A stretch of DNA of 64,000 nucleotides, taken from NCBI GenBank assembly GCA_963708245.1, contig OY970201.1:6262001-6326000 (forward strand), in the 5' to 3' direction. Under the pieces are notes generated by a model. That model made no database searches. It was not told where the DNA came from and saw only the letters and a program-made list of their open reading frames with translations. The stretch is from CAVYXK01 sp963708245 (GTDB taxonomy: Bacteria; Pseudomonadota; Alphaproteobacteria; Acetobacterales; Acetobacteraceae). Position numbers and translations under genes: made by a program. This document shows, in pieces, positions 18,168 through 25,816 of the stretch. Positions within the stretch are counted from its first letter, which is position 1. Every line of letters starts with the position of its first letter.

Positions 18168-19217
18168 TCACTTCCAGCTTTGCGTAACGAACAGGCCCCC
18201 CTTCAAGTAGAGGTTGTTCATGCCGCGCGGCAGTCCCAACCCCTTCTCGCCGAAGTAGGCATCATAGACTTCGCCGTAGTTGCCGATATCCTTGGCGATG
18301 CGATAGGCCCAGTCGTTATCGACGCCGAGCAGCTTGCCGAAATCACCTTCCAGGCCCAGATAGCGCCGCGCCTCCGGATCCTTGGTCGACTGTTTCACCT
18401 GATCCACATTCGCTCTGGTGATGCCAAGGAGCTCGCCTTCAATCATCGCGTTCTGCACCCATCTCACGAGCCGCGACCAGCCCTGATCACCTAAACGTGT
18501 GAAGGGGCCTAGCGGCTGCAGGCCACCGATCGTTTCGGAAATGAACATCCAGTCGTCTGGCTTCTTCATCGTGGAGCGAGCTGCGGCGACCGATCCCCCG
18601 TCGTCGGTATAGCCGTCGCAGCGGCCGGCATCAGCGGCGGCGAAAGCTTCCTCCGGCTTGTCGAACAGCAGCGTATTGATCTTGATGTTGTTCGCCCGAT
18701 TGTAGTCGGCGATATTGGTTTCCAGTGTGGTGCCTGTTAGCAGGCAGATCGTCGCACCGTTCAAGTCCTTGGCGTGTGAGACGTTAAGGCTCTTTTTAAC
18801 CATGAAGGTCTGGGCGGTGTAGAAATTGAACGTCGGCTCATCGAGCCCGAGTTGCGTGTTGCGGACGAAGGTCAACTCGGAGTCACGGATGAGTACATCG
18901 ATCTCGCCTGACTGCAGGACTGAAAACCGCACCTTGGACGTGGTGCCGATGAACTTGACTTTGGTCGGCGAGCCAAGAAGGGCATCGGCAATGGCACGGC
19001 AATAGGCGACATCCAACCCCTGCCATTCGCCTTTCGAATCCTGGAAGGCGTAGCCGGGAATACCGGTGTCAATGCCGCAGACAAGCTGGCCGCGCTGCTT
19101 GATCGCGTCCATGGTCGGACTTTTTAGCTGCTCCTGGGCCGATGCGGTGCCGGCACACGCCAACACCCCGGCAAGGGCCAGACCGCACGCGGTCCAGCCG
19201 AGACGCATCCACGACAT
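18168..19217 (-). CDS. aapJ: General L-amino acid ABC transporter substrate-binding protein AapJ
   Basis: A 349-aa periplasmic binding protein of SBP family 3. ATG 19217 is set by the strong AGGAGGGGAG ribosome site; a start 30 bases upstream would bury it. A Sec signal peptide (LALAGVLACAGTASAQ) gives cleavage near residue 28. Core signatures: LVCGIDTGIPGYAFQDSKGE, GLDVAYCRAIADA, TTLETNIADYN, and YTDDGGSVAAARSTM with the extended C-terminal domain special to AapJ. First gene of the aapJQM unit; its promoter should lie in 19218-19350. Confidence 0.93.
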   Translation of the reverse strand: MSWMRLGWTACGLALAGVLACAGTASAQEQLKSPTMDAIKQRGQLVCGIDTGIPGYAFQDSKGEWQGLDVAYCRAIADALLGSPTKVKFIGTTSKVRFSVLQSGEIDVLIRDSELTFVRNTQLGLDEPTFNFYTAQTFMVKKSLNVSHAKDLNGATICLLTGTTLETNIADYNRANNIKINTLLFDKPEEAFAAADAGRCDGYTDDGGSVAAARSTMKKPDDWMFISETIGGLQPLGPFTRLGDQGWSRLVRWVQNAMIEGELLGITRANVDQVKQSTKDPEARRYLGLEGDFGKLLGVDNDWAYRIAKDIGNYGEVYDAYFGEKGLGLPRGMNNLYLKGGLFVTQSWK

Positions 19218-19350
19218 GATTCTCCCCTCCTGTTTTGTTGCGGGCACGCCGGTGAGCTTAGCGAAGTCTTGCGTCGGAAATATAGCCCCCTACCGGACGG
19301 ACACGACGTAGCCTGTCATAGCAACGCCCGGACCACCAAGACAGCCCAGG

Positions 19351-20520
19351 CTAGCCAGCGAGTGCCCGCATCTCGGCAAAGAGATCGGATTTCGCCTCAA
19401 ATCCGATCCCCGGCAGGTCGGGCAGCGTCACGTACCCGTCTTGCACGCGCGTGCCGTCCGGGAAGCCGCCATAGGGCTGGAACACGTCAGGGTAGCTTTC
19501 GTTGCCGCCGAGCCCGAGACCGGCGCCGATGTTGAGCGACATCTGGTGACCGCCATGCGGGATGCAGCGGCGCCAGGACCAGCCTGCCTCCTTCAGCATT
19601 GCTAAAATCCGCTGGTACTCGCACAAACCGTATGACAAGGCGCAGTCGAATTGCAGCCAGTCGCGGTCCGGGCGCATCCCGCCGTAACGGATGAGGTTGC
19701 GCGCATCCTGATGGCTGAACAGGTTCTCCCCGGTCGCCATCGGCCCCGGATAGAACTCCGCCAGCGCCGCCTGCAGCCGGTAATCGAGTGGATCGCCCGC
19801 TTCTTCGTACCAAAACAGATCGTACTCGCGCAGCATCTTCGCATAAGCAAGCGCGGTTTCCAGGTCGAAGCGACCATTCGCATCCACGGCAAGCCGCGCC
19901 TGGTTTCCGATCTCGGCCAGCACCGCTTCGATCCGCCGCCGATCCTCTTCGATAGGGTCGCCGCCGATCTTCATCTTCACCAAGGTGTAGCCGCGGTCGA
20001 GATAGCTCCGCATCTCGGCTCGCAGCGCCGCCACGTCCTTGCCCGGATAGTAGTATCCGCCGGCCGCATAGACGAAGACGCGCGGGTCCGCCTCCCGCCC
20101 GTGCCGCTCGGCCAGCCACCGGAACAGCGGCTTGCCGACGATCTTCGCCGCGGCGTCCCACACCGCCATGTCGATCGTGCCGACCGCCACCGAGCGCTCG
20201 CCGTGCCCGCCGGGTTTCTCGTTGGTCATCATCGCCGCCCAGATGCGGTCCGGATCGAGATTCTCGCCTGTCGTATCAAGCAGCGATGCCGGATCGGCCT
20301 CGAGGATACGCGGGGCAAAGCGTTCGCGGATCAACCCGCCCTGTCCATAACGGCCATTCGAGTTGAACCCGTAACCAATGACCGGTCTGCCGGCTTGCTG
20401 CACATTTGTCACCACCGCAACCAAGCTGATGGTCATCTTACTGAAATCGATGTAGGCGTTTCGGATCGGCGAGCTGATCGGCTTGGTTATCTCGCGAACG
20501 TCGGTGATGCGGATTGGCAT
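19351..20520 (-). CDS. tarD: D-tartrate dehydratase-like enolase-superfamily enzyme
   Basis: A 389-aa enzyme of the mandelate racemase subgroup, the same length as the characterised Bradyrhizobium D-tartrate dehydratase, which it resembles throughout from memory (ITKPISSPIRNAYIDF, GYGFNSNGRYGQGGLIRERF, GGMRPDRDWLQFDCALSYG). Catalytic features are visible: the KxK pair in LVKMKIGG, the first Mg ligand in AVDANGRF, further acidic ligands in YEEAGDPLDY and TGENLFSHQDA, and the catalytic His in IPHGGHQMSLN. ATG 20520 gives that start; AGGTGAG lies upstream. It would convert D-tartrate to oxaloacetate. No dedicated regulator or tartrate transporter is adjacent. Confidence 0.9.
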   Translation of the reverse strand: MPIRITDVREITKPISSPIRNAYIDFSKMTISLVAVVTNVQQAGRPVIGYGFNSNGRYGQGGLIRERFAPRILEADPASLLDTTGENLDPDRIWAAMMTNEKPGGHGERSVAVGTIDMAVWDAAAKIVGKPLFRWLAERHGREADPRVFVYAAGGYYYPGKDVAALRAEMRSYLDRGYTLVKMKIGGDPIEEDRRRIEAVLAEIGNQARLAVDANGRFDLETALAYAKMLREYDLFWYEEAGDPLDYRLQAALAEFYPGPMATGENLFSHQDARNLIRYGGMRPDRDWLQFDCALSYGLCEYQRILAMLKEAGWSWRRCIPHGGHQMSLNIGAGLGLGGNESYPDVFQPYGGFPDGTRVQDGYVTLPDLPGIGFEAKSDLFAEMRALAG

Positions 20521-20607
20521 GAGTAGTCTCACCTACAGAACATCTCTCCATCTTGCCGGAGAGAGCTTGCTCCCGATCAGATCCGGGGTTGGTGCGGCGC
20601 AAACAGC

Positions 20608-20701
20608 AACGAGTGAGGGCCGAGACCCTCAGCCGCCATGCTTGCCCATGGCGCCCTCTCCTGCAAGCGAGAGAGGCGGGTTTGCGACAAACGGGAGAGG
20701 T
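20608..20701. repeat. GC-rich dispersed palindrome, copy 3, running into a coding end
   Basis: Contains the family elements CCTCTCCCGTTTG / CAAACGGGAGAGG and GAGGGCCGAGACCCTC around CGCCATGCTTGCCCATGGCG. It fills part of the space before tarD and supplies the last ~24 codons of the adjacent glycosyltransferase gene. Confidence 0.75.
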
Positions 20702-21771
20702 GAAGCGAGCTCGTCCACCACGCGGCGGGCCAAAGCGCGCCAGGCGACTGTCGGGTCTTGGAGCGGATGGCAAACTGGCGGATCAGGTGCGTTCAGCATC
20801 TCCTGAATCGCTGCCGCCAGGCTTGCGGCGTCCGGATCGCACAACTGCGCCAACTCTTCGCCGGCAAGTTGCTCGGCCAAGCCACCAACCCGCGTAGCGA
20901 TCACGCGGCGTCCCGCTGCCAGGGCTGCAGCGGCAACCCCGCTCTGGCTCGCTTCCCGATACGGCAGCACCAGTGCGTCTGCCCACCCGATAAGCGCGCC
21001 GATCTCTGCCTCCGGCACCCAGCGGTTCTCCACGCTGACACCCTGATGTCGGCGCAGCAGGCGTAATGTCCGGCTCTCCGGCCCACTGCCCACCACGCGC
21101 AGCCGCAGATCGGCGCGAGGACCTAGCCGGATCAGTGCCTCGGCCAGGAGATCGAGCCCTTTGTAAGGCAGCAACCGGCCGAAGGTGAGCAGGCGAGGGC
21201 TCCCGCCATGCGCCAAAGTCGGTGGCACGGTGCCGAAATCAAATGGCGGATGTGGCATCACGATCAGCTTCGCGCCTGGGCGCAGCATCGCCCGCACCCT
21301 CAGCCGCGTCGCGACGTGCGAGGAAAGCGCCACAACGGCATCGGCGCCGGCAATGAGGCGTCGCTGCAGCCACATCAACAACGGAAAACCGTCGCCCGGG
21401 TGCCTCTCCGCGTCATGGACGATAACCGCGACTGTCACGCCGGCACGGCGCAGCGCCCGTAGGAACAGCAGATCAAGCGGGCCGGGCATCGCGCAGATCG
21501 CCAGATCCGCGCGTAAGGCACGGAGTTCCCGGGTGAGCGCCGCCATCAGGGACGCACCGCACAGCACCCGTGCAGCCAGCCCGGTGATGCTGGTATAGGT
21601 GCGCACCGGCAGATCGCAGTGCGGCGGATCGGCGCCCACCAGGATTTCCGCATCAGCCGACAGGGAGAGCAGGCCAACCACGCCCGGCAGCTCGCTCAAG
21701 GCCCCCGCGAGGTGCGCGGCGAAACGGGGTCCGGCGCCGTAACGCCCCCACTGCCAGACCAGCACTCTCAC
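20629..21771 (-). CDS. Glycosyltransferase family 4 (GT-B fold)
   Basis: A 380-aa GT-B glycosyltransferase. GTG 21771 overlaps the upstream stop (GTGA) and begins the first Rossmann strand (VRVLVWQWGRYGAGPRFAAH). The C-terminal donor domain shows LLTFGRLLPYKGLDLLAEAL, VVGSGPESRTLRLL, the acceptor-loop region WVPEAEIGALIGWADALVLP, and SQSGVAAAALAAGRRVIATR. The last ~24 residues are encoded by a dispersed palindrome, so the native C-terminus was probably shorter or different. It forms an operon with the next upstream glycosyltransferase and likely acts in surface polysaccharide synthesis. Confidence 0.85.
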   Translation of the reverse strand: MRVLVWQWGRYGAGPRFAAHLAGALSELPGVVGLLSLSADAEILVGADPPHCDLPVRTYTSITGLAARVLCGASLMAALTRELRALRADLAICAMPGPLDLLFLRALRRAGVTVAVIVHDAERHPGDGFPLLMWLQRRLIAGADAVVALSSHVATRLRVRAMLRPGAKLIVMPHPPFDFGTVPPTLAHGGSPRLLTFGRLLPYKGLDLLAEALIRLGPRADLRLRVVGSGPESRTLRLLRRHQGVSVENRWVPEAEIGALIGWADALVLPYREASQSGVAAAALAAGRRVIATRVGGLAEQLAGEELAQLCDPDAASLAAAIQEMLNAPDPPVCHPLQDPTVAWRALARRVVDELASPLPFVANPPLSLAGEGAMGKHGG

Positions 21772-23015
21772 GCGGTGCCCGGGCGCAGCCCTAACGAGCT
21801 GACTGCCGCTGCCAGCGGTGCTAAGCCGAGCCTTGCGGCCGCGGTAGCTTTCGCCCGCTCGCCTAGCGCCGAGCGCAAGGCTGGATCGTCGGCCAGTTGG
21901 ACCAGCATGGCCGACGCTGCACCGATATCGGGCTCCGCCCAGAGGGCGCCGGGCAGCTCGTACACGCCCCGCGGATCGCGGGCAGGGATCAACCGGTAGG
22001 GCACCGGCATGCTGTTCGCTTCGTCCATGAACTCCATATTGCCCGACCAACCCGTGGCGACCACCGGTTTGCCGAGCAGCGTTGCCTCGGCGAGCACCAA
22101 GCCGAAGCCTTCGCTCCTATGCAGCGACAACACAATGTCGGCAGAGGCGGTTAGGGCGTGCGACTCCGCAGCGGCCAGCGTGCGCGTGTCTAGCCGGATG
22201 TTTGGCGCACCTGCCACCGCCGCGCGGATGCGGGCGAAGTCGGCGGGGAAGTGCCCGGGATTACCGAGCTTCAGCACGAGTACGCGGTCGGCACGCCCGC
22301 CGAACGCCGCGCGGAACGCCGCCACCGCGGCCAGCGGGTTCTTGCGAGCAAATGAGGACGCCAGGTTGGCCGCGGTCAGCACCACCACGGCATCGTGCGG
22401 TAGTCCAAACGCCGCGCGATCCAGCGGCGCTGGCGTCGGGGGCGCCGCGGCTACGGCATGCGGTACAATACGCACTCGTCCGGGCAGCACGCACTCCGCC
22501 GCCGCCGCGGTGAAACCAGACGGGACCCAGGCCTCGTGCACGGAGCGCGAGCCGACTCGCCAGTCGGACGGCATCGCCGGCAGCTCCCAGGCCCAGTAGC
22601 CGATGATGCGCCGCCGCCGCGTTAGCTTGCGGGGCAGCCGCAGCATCACCATCGGAATCAGCGGTGCATTGACGTGCAGGACAAGCGCCGCTCCCGCCGG
22701 TGGCTCGACCGGGACCGAGGCCGCCAGATCGTCGCGGTGTGCGGGCAGCAGGCTGCCGATATCCAGCTTCCAGCACGGCACGCCAAGGCGCTGCAGTGCC
22801 AGCAACATCAGCCGCGCGCCCTCACCGAGCCCGGACGCGCGGGTGAACTCGCCGGCCACCACAATACCCTCCGAAACAGGAGGCGCCGGCTTGGTGGGCC
22901 GAGGTGCTAACAGCGCCGCCGCCGAGACCGCAAAGCGCCGACGGCCCTGGGCTGGCAGCAATCGCCAGGCGCGGTGCCGCAATGACAGGCGGGACGGGAC
23001 ATCACTTACTCGCAA
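21768..23015 (-). CDS. Glycosyltransferase (GT-B, group 1)
   Basis: About 415 aa if started at TTG 23015; ATG 23102 would also be in frame but overlaps the divergent deacylase start, so the start is uncertain. The catalytic region begins at about residue 40 (VVAGEFTRASGLGEGARLML). Group 1 signatures follow: IIGYWAWELPAMPSDW, VPSGFTAAAAE, LTAANLASSFARKNPLAAV with the donor-phosphate contact, LKLGNPGHF, and LSLHRSEGFGLVLAEATLLG with the E-x7-E motif. Its stop overlaps the start of the next glycosyltransferase. Confidence 0.82.
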   Translation of the reverse strand: MRVSDVPSRLSLRHRAWRLLPAQGRRRFAVSAAALLAPRPTKPAPPVSEGIVVAGEFTRASGLGEGARLMLLALQRLGVPCWKLDIGSLLPAHRDDLAASVPVEPPAGAALVLHVNAPLIPMVMLRLPRKLTRRRRIIGYWAWELPAMPSDWRVGSRSVHEAWVPSGFTAAAAECVLPGRVRIVPHAVAAAPPTPAPLDRAAFGLPHDAVVVLTAANLASSFARKNPLAAVAAFRAAFGGRADRVLVLKLGNPGHFPADFARIRAAVAGAPNIRLDTRTLAAAESHALTASADIVLSLHRSEGFGLVLAEATLLGKPVVATGWSGNMEFMDEANSMPVPYRLIPARDPRGVYELPGALWAEPDIGAASAMLVQLADDPALRSALGERAKATAAARLGLAPLAAAVSSLGLRPGTA

Positions 23016-23100
23016 ATGCCATTCATTCCATGGTTGCAATATGAGCCGAGCGCCTCGCCCGCTAGTTGCCGCCCGCTGTGGCCCATATAGACTGCCATCC

Positions 23101-24279
23101 ATGAACCGACCAACGATCGCCGCCGCCGGTGCCACAACGACCGACATGCTGGCTCGGCTGGTCGCTTTCGACACCACGAGCCGCAACTCCAACTTGGGGC
23201 TGATCGGGTTCGTCCGCGACTGGCTGAACGCCCAGCAGGTGCCATACCGGGTCAGCCTCGATCCCACAGGGACGAAGGCGAACCTCCACGCGATCATCGG
23301 ACCGCAGGTTCCGGGCGGCATCGCCCTGTCGGGCCATGTCGATACGGTGCCGACCGATGGTCAGGCATGGAGCGGCGATCCATTCACGCTCCGGCGCAAG
23401 GACGGCCGCCTTTATGCCCGCGGCGCCTGCGACATGAAGGGCTTCGTCGCCGCGTGTCTCGCTGCCGTGCCAGACATCAGGCTACGCGCGCTCACCAAGC
23501 CGGTGCACCTGTTCATCAGCTATGACGAGGAGGTCGGTTGCTTCGGCGCTCGCCGCTTGATCGAGGATTTGGAGCAATCGGGGCTCAAGCCGGCGCTCTG
23601 CGTGGTGGGCGAGCCCTCGGGGATGCAGCCGATCCTGGCGCACAAGGGCAAGCTCAACCTCCTCGTTCGCGTGCGCGGGCTGCCGGGCCATTCCAGCGAG
23701 CCCGATAAGGGCGTCAACGCCGTGCACGCCGCCGGCGAAGCGATCGCCTATGTCGCCGCCGAGGCGCGCCGCCGCGCCAAGGTCGGTCCGTTCGAGGAAG
23801 GGTTCGACCCGCCCTACACCACCATCCATGTCGGTACCGTCGCCGGCGGCACCATTCTTAACATCATCCCCGAACACGCTGAGTTCCACATGGAATGGCG
23901 CCACATTCCGGGCGATGATCCGGAACGCGAGCTAGAGCGTCTCGGCGATTTCGTTGCAGCTAATATCGAGCCCGCCATGCATGCGGTGCATCCCGATACT
24001 GGCTTCACCTATGAGGTGTTGGTGCGGATGCCGGGGTTGTCGCTGCCGGCGGGGCACGAGCTGGCGACGCTGATCGGTCAGCTCACCGGCTCCAACCGCG
24101 CGGGAAAGGTCAGCTACGGCACCGAAGGCGGCTTCTACCAGCATGCCGGCATCGCAACCATCATCTGCGGCCCCGGCCACATCGCGCAGGCGCATCAGCC
24201 TGACGAGTGGATCGCCGAGAGCGAGTTGTCGGCCTGCGACAGCTTCATCCGCCGGCTGGTCGATCGCGTCGCGACGTAA
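23101..24279 (+). CDS. argE: M20-family deacylase, acetylornithine deacetylase-like
   Basis: A 392-aa zinc metallo-deacylase of the ArgE/DapE/ACY1 family. ATG 23101 precedes MNRPTIAAAGATTTDMLARL. Metal and catalytic residues are clear: His79 and Asp81 in SGHVDTVP, bridging Asp111 in GACDMKGF, the general base Glu143 with Glu144 in YDEEVGCFG, and a C-terminal ligand near ICGPGHIAQAHQPDEW. The dimerisation domain carries GLPGHSSEPDKGVNAV. The canonical function is N-acetylornithine to ornithine. The context here is catabolic rather than an arginine operon, so another N-acyl amino acid is possible. Confidence 0.82.
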   Translation: MNRPTIAAAGATTTDMLARLVAFDTTSRNSNLGLIGFVRDWLNAQQVPYRVSLDPTGTKANLHAIIGPQVPGGIALSGHVDTVPTDGQAWSGDPFTLRRKDGRLYARGACDMKGFVAACLAAVPDIRLRALTKPVHLFISYDEEVGCFGARRLIEDLEQSGLKPALCVVGEPSGMQPILAHKGKLNLLVRVRGLPGHSSEPDKGVNAVHAAGEAIAYVAAEARRRAKVGPFEEGFDPPYTTIHVGTVAGGTILNIIPEHAEFHMEWRHIPGDDPERELERLGDFVAANIEPAMHAVHPDTGFTYEVLVRMPGLSLPAGHELATLIGQLTGSNRAGKVSYGTEGGFYQHAGIATIICGPGHIAQAHQPDEWIAESELSACDSFIRRLVDRVAT

Positions 24280-24283
24280 TCCG

Positions 24284-25237
24284 ATGCCTGAGCAGGTGCA
24301 GCCACCGCTGCCGCAGTTCGATGTCCGGCTAGAGGTGCCGGACCTCGGACCCTGGCGCGAGGGCAGCCACGGCATCCGCGGCTTCATCACTTGTGATGCC
24401 GCCCGCCCCGGGCCTCATGTCGCGCTGATCGCGCTGGCGCACGGGAACGAGCTGGCCGGCGCCATCGTGCTCGATCGACTGTTGCGCGAGGGGATACGTC
24501 CCAAACGCGGGCGGTTGACCTTCGGCTTTGTCAACCTCGACGCATTCGACCGCTTCGATCCTGACCGGCCGACGCTCTCGCGCTTTGTCGATGAAGACAT
24601 CAACCGGGTGTGGGACGAGGCGGTGCTGGACGGTGCGCGCCGATCGGCCGAGCTCGCCCGCGCGCGCGAGATGCGGTCGCTGATCGATACGGTCGATGTG
24701 CTGCTCGACCTGCACTCGATGCTGTGGCCGTCCGATCCGCTGATGCTGTGCGGCGGCTCTGACAAGGGGCGGCAGCTTGCAGCCGGGATTGGGGTGCCGG
24801 AGCTGGTGGTGTCGGACGAGGGGCACGCCGGCGGGCGGCGGCTCATCGACTACACGCGTTTCCGCGATCCGGGCACGCCGTGCGCCGCTAATCTCATCGA
24901 GGCTGGCCAGCACTGGGTACCGGCGACGGTCGAGACCGCACTGGCTGGTGTCGCCGGACTGCTGAATTACCTGGATATGGCGCCACCGAGCCTTCCTGCG
25001 CCGATGCGCCGGCCGCAGCGCTTCGCCACCGTGACGCGTGCTGTCACCGCGGCGACGTCGGGATTTTCCTTTGTGCAGCCGTGGCGAGGCGGAGACGTTA
25101 TCGCCCGGCGCAACACGCTGATTGCCATCGATGGGAACGAGCAAATCCGCACGCCGCATGATGAGTGTCTGCTGGTGATGCCCAGTCTGCACCCTAGCCG
25201 CGGCCACACTGCGGTGCGTTTGGCGCGCTTTGCCTGA
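24284..25237 (+). CDS. Succinylglutamate desuccinylase/aspartoacylase-family protein
   Basis: A 317-aa zinc carboxypeptidase-fold (M14-like AstE/ASPA) enzyme. ATG 24284 lies four bases after the upstream stop. Zinc ligands are seen in LIALAHGNELAG (His53, Glu56) and LLDLHSM (third His), with the RFVDEDINRVWD segment typical of the family. It is co-transcribed with the M20 deacylase, so both probably hydrolyse amide bonds in related acylated amino acids. The exact acyl group is unknown. Confidence 0.82.
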   Translation: MPEQVQPPLPQFDVRLEVPDLGPWREGSHGIRGFITCDAARPGPHVALIALAHGNELAGAIVLDRLLREGIRPKRGRLTFGFVNLDAFDRFDPDRPTLSRFVDEDINRVWDEAVLDGARRSAELARAREMRSLIDTVDVLLDLHSMLWPSDPLMLCGGSDKGRQLAAGIGVPELVVSDEGHAGGRRLIDYTRFRDPGTPCAANLIEAGQHWVPATVETALAGVAGLLNYLDMAPPSLPAPMRRPQRFATVTRAVTAATSGFSFVQPWRGGDVIARRNTLIAIDGNEQIRTPHDECLLVMPSLHPSRGHTAVRLARFA

Positions 25238-25287
25238 TCGGTGCTGCCGCCCTATCGTGCCGCTGGCAATTCTCGCCGAGGAGACGC

Positions 25288-25812
25288 ATGCGCCGCATCA
25301 ACGTCCCCCTCCCCCTCCCCTTGCGGGAGGGGTTAGGGGAGGGGTCCTCCCGCATAGTCGCCGGCTTGGCCGTCGTGGCGGCCCTCGTCGGCAGCACCTC
25401 GCATACTAATTGCCAGCCATCCGGCGGGGCGCCGCAGGCTTTCTTGCTCGGCGCCTGGACGGGTGGGCTGTTTCCTACACCTACCCTGCTCTCGGCCGCG
25501 CAATGCCTGGCACAGCCCACGGTGATCTTCACACGCGACGTGGTGATGCGTGCCACCCTCACCGACGCATTCTATGTCCAGCGGCTGATCGAGACCGCGC
25601 GCGGCACCGGCAATGGGGTGGATTTCCGTTTCAGCGCGGCCGCGGCGCCTGCCGCCGCGCCGGGTTTGCCCGGCTTTACCGGTGGTGGCGAAGGCGGGTT
25701 CGGCTGCGAGAGCTCGGATGTGCTGCACGTGCAACGCATCACCTCGAACCAGATTCGCTTCCCAGGCTGCAGCGACTTCCCGTTCCCGCTGGTCCGTTGT
25801 CCAGGAGGCTGA
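25288..25812 (+). CDS. Small secreted protein of unknown function
   Basis: A 174-aa protein with a hydrophobic segment at about 24-38 (VAGLAVVAALVG) that would serve as signal peptide, and several cysteines (NCQPSGG, CLAQP, FGCESSD, FPGCSDF, VRCPGG) suggesting disulfides in the periplasm. The N-terminal residues 5-20 are encoded by a dispersed palindrome, so the signal region has been extended or the true start altered. The remainder (GAPQAFLLGAWTGGLFPTPT, VIFTRDVVMRATLTD) reads like a conserved secreted family, but no function was recognised. Confidence 0.65.
   Translation: MRRINVPLPLPLREGLGEGSSRIVAGLAVVAALVGSTSHTNCQPSGGAPQAFLLGAWTGGLFPTPTLLSAAQCLAQPTVIFTRDVVMRATLTDAFYVQRLIETARGTGNGVDFRFSAAAAPAAAPGLPGFTGGGEGGFGCESSDVLHVQRITSNQIRFPGCSDFPFPLVRCPGG
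25301..25353. repeat. GC-rich palindrome inside a coding region, copy 4
   Basis: CCCCTCCCCTTGCGGGAGGGG followed by GAGGGGTCCTCCCGC, within codons 5-22 of the secreted-protein gene. It keeps the reading frame open. Confidence 0.75.
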
Positions 25813-25816
25813 GACC

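Noticed and set aside
22603..23100. Upstream extension of the M20 deacylase frame
   Set aside because: The ~166 extra codons run antisense through the glycosyltransferase gene and are Arg/Ser-rich; the family start is at 23101.
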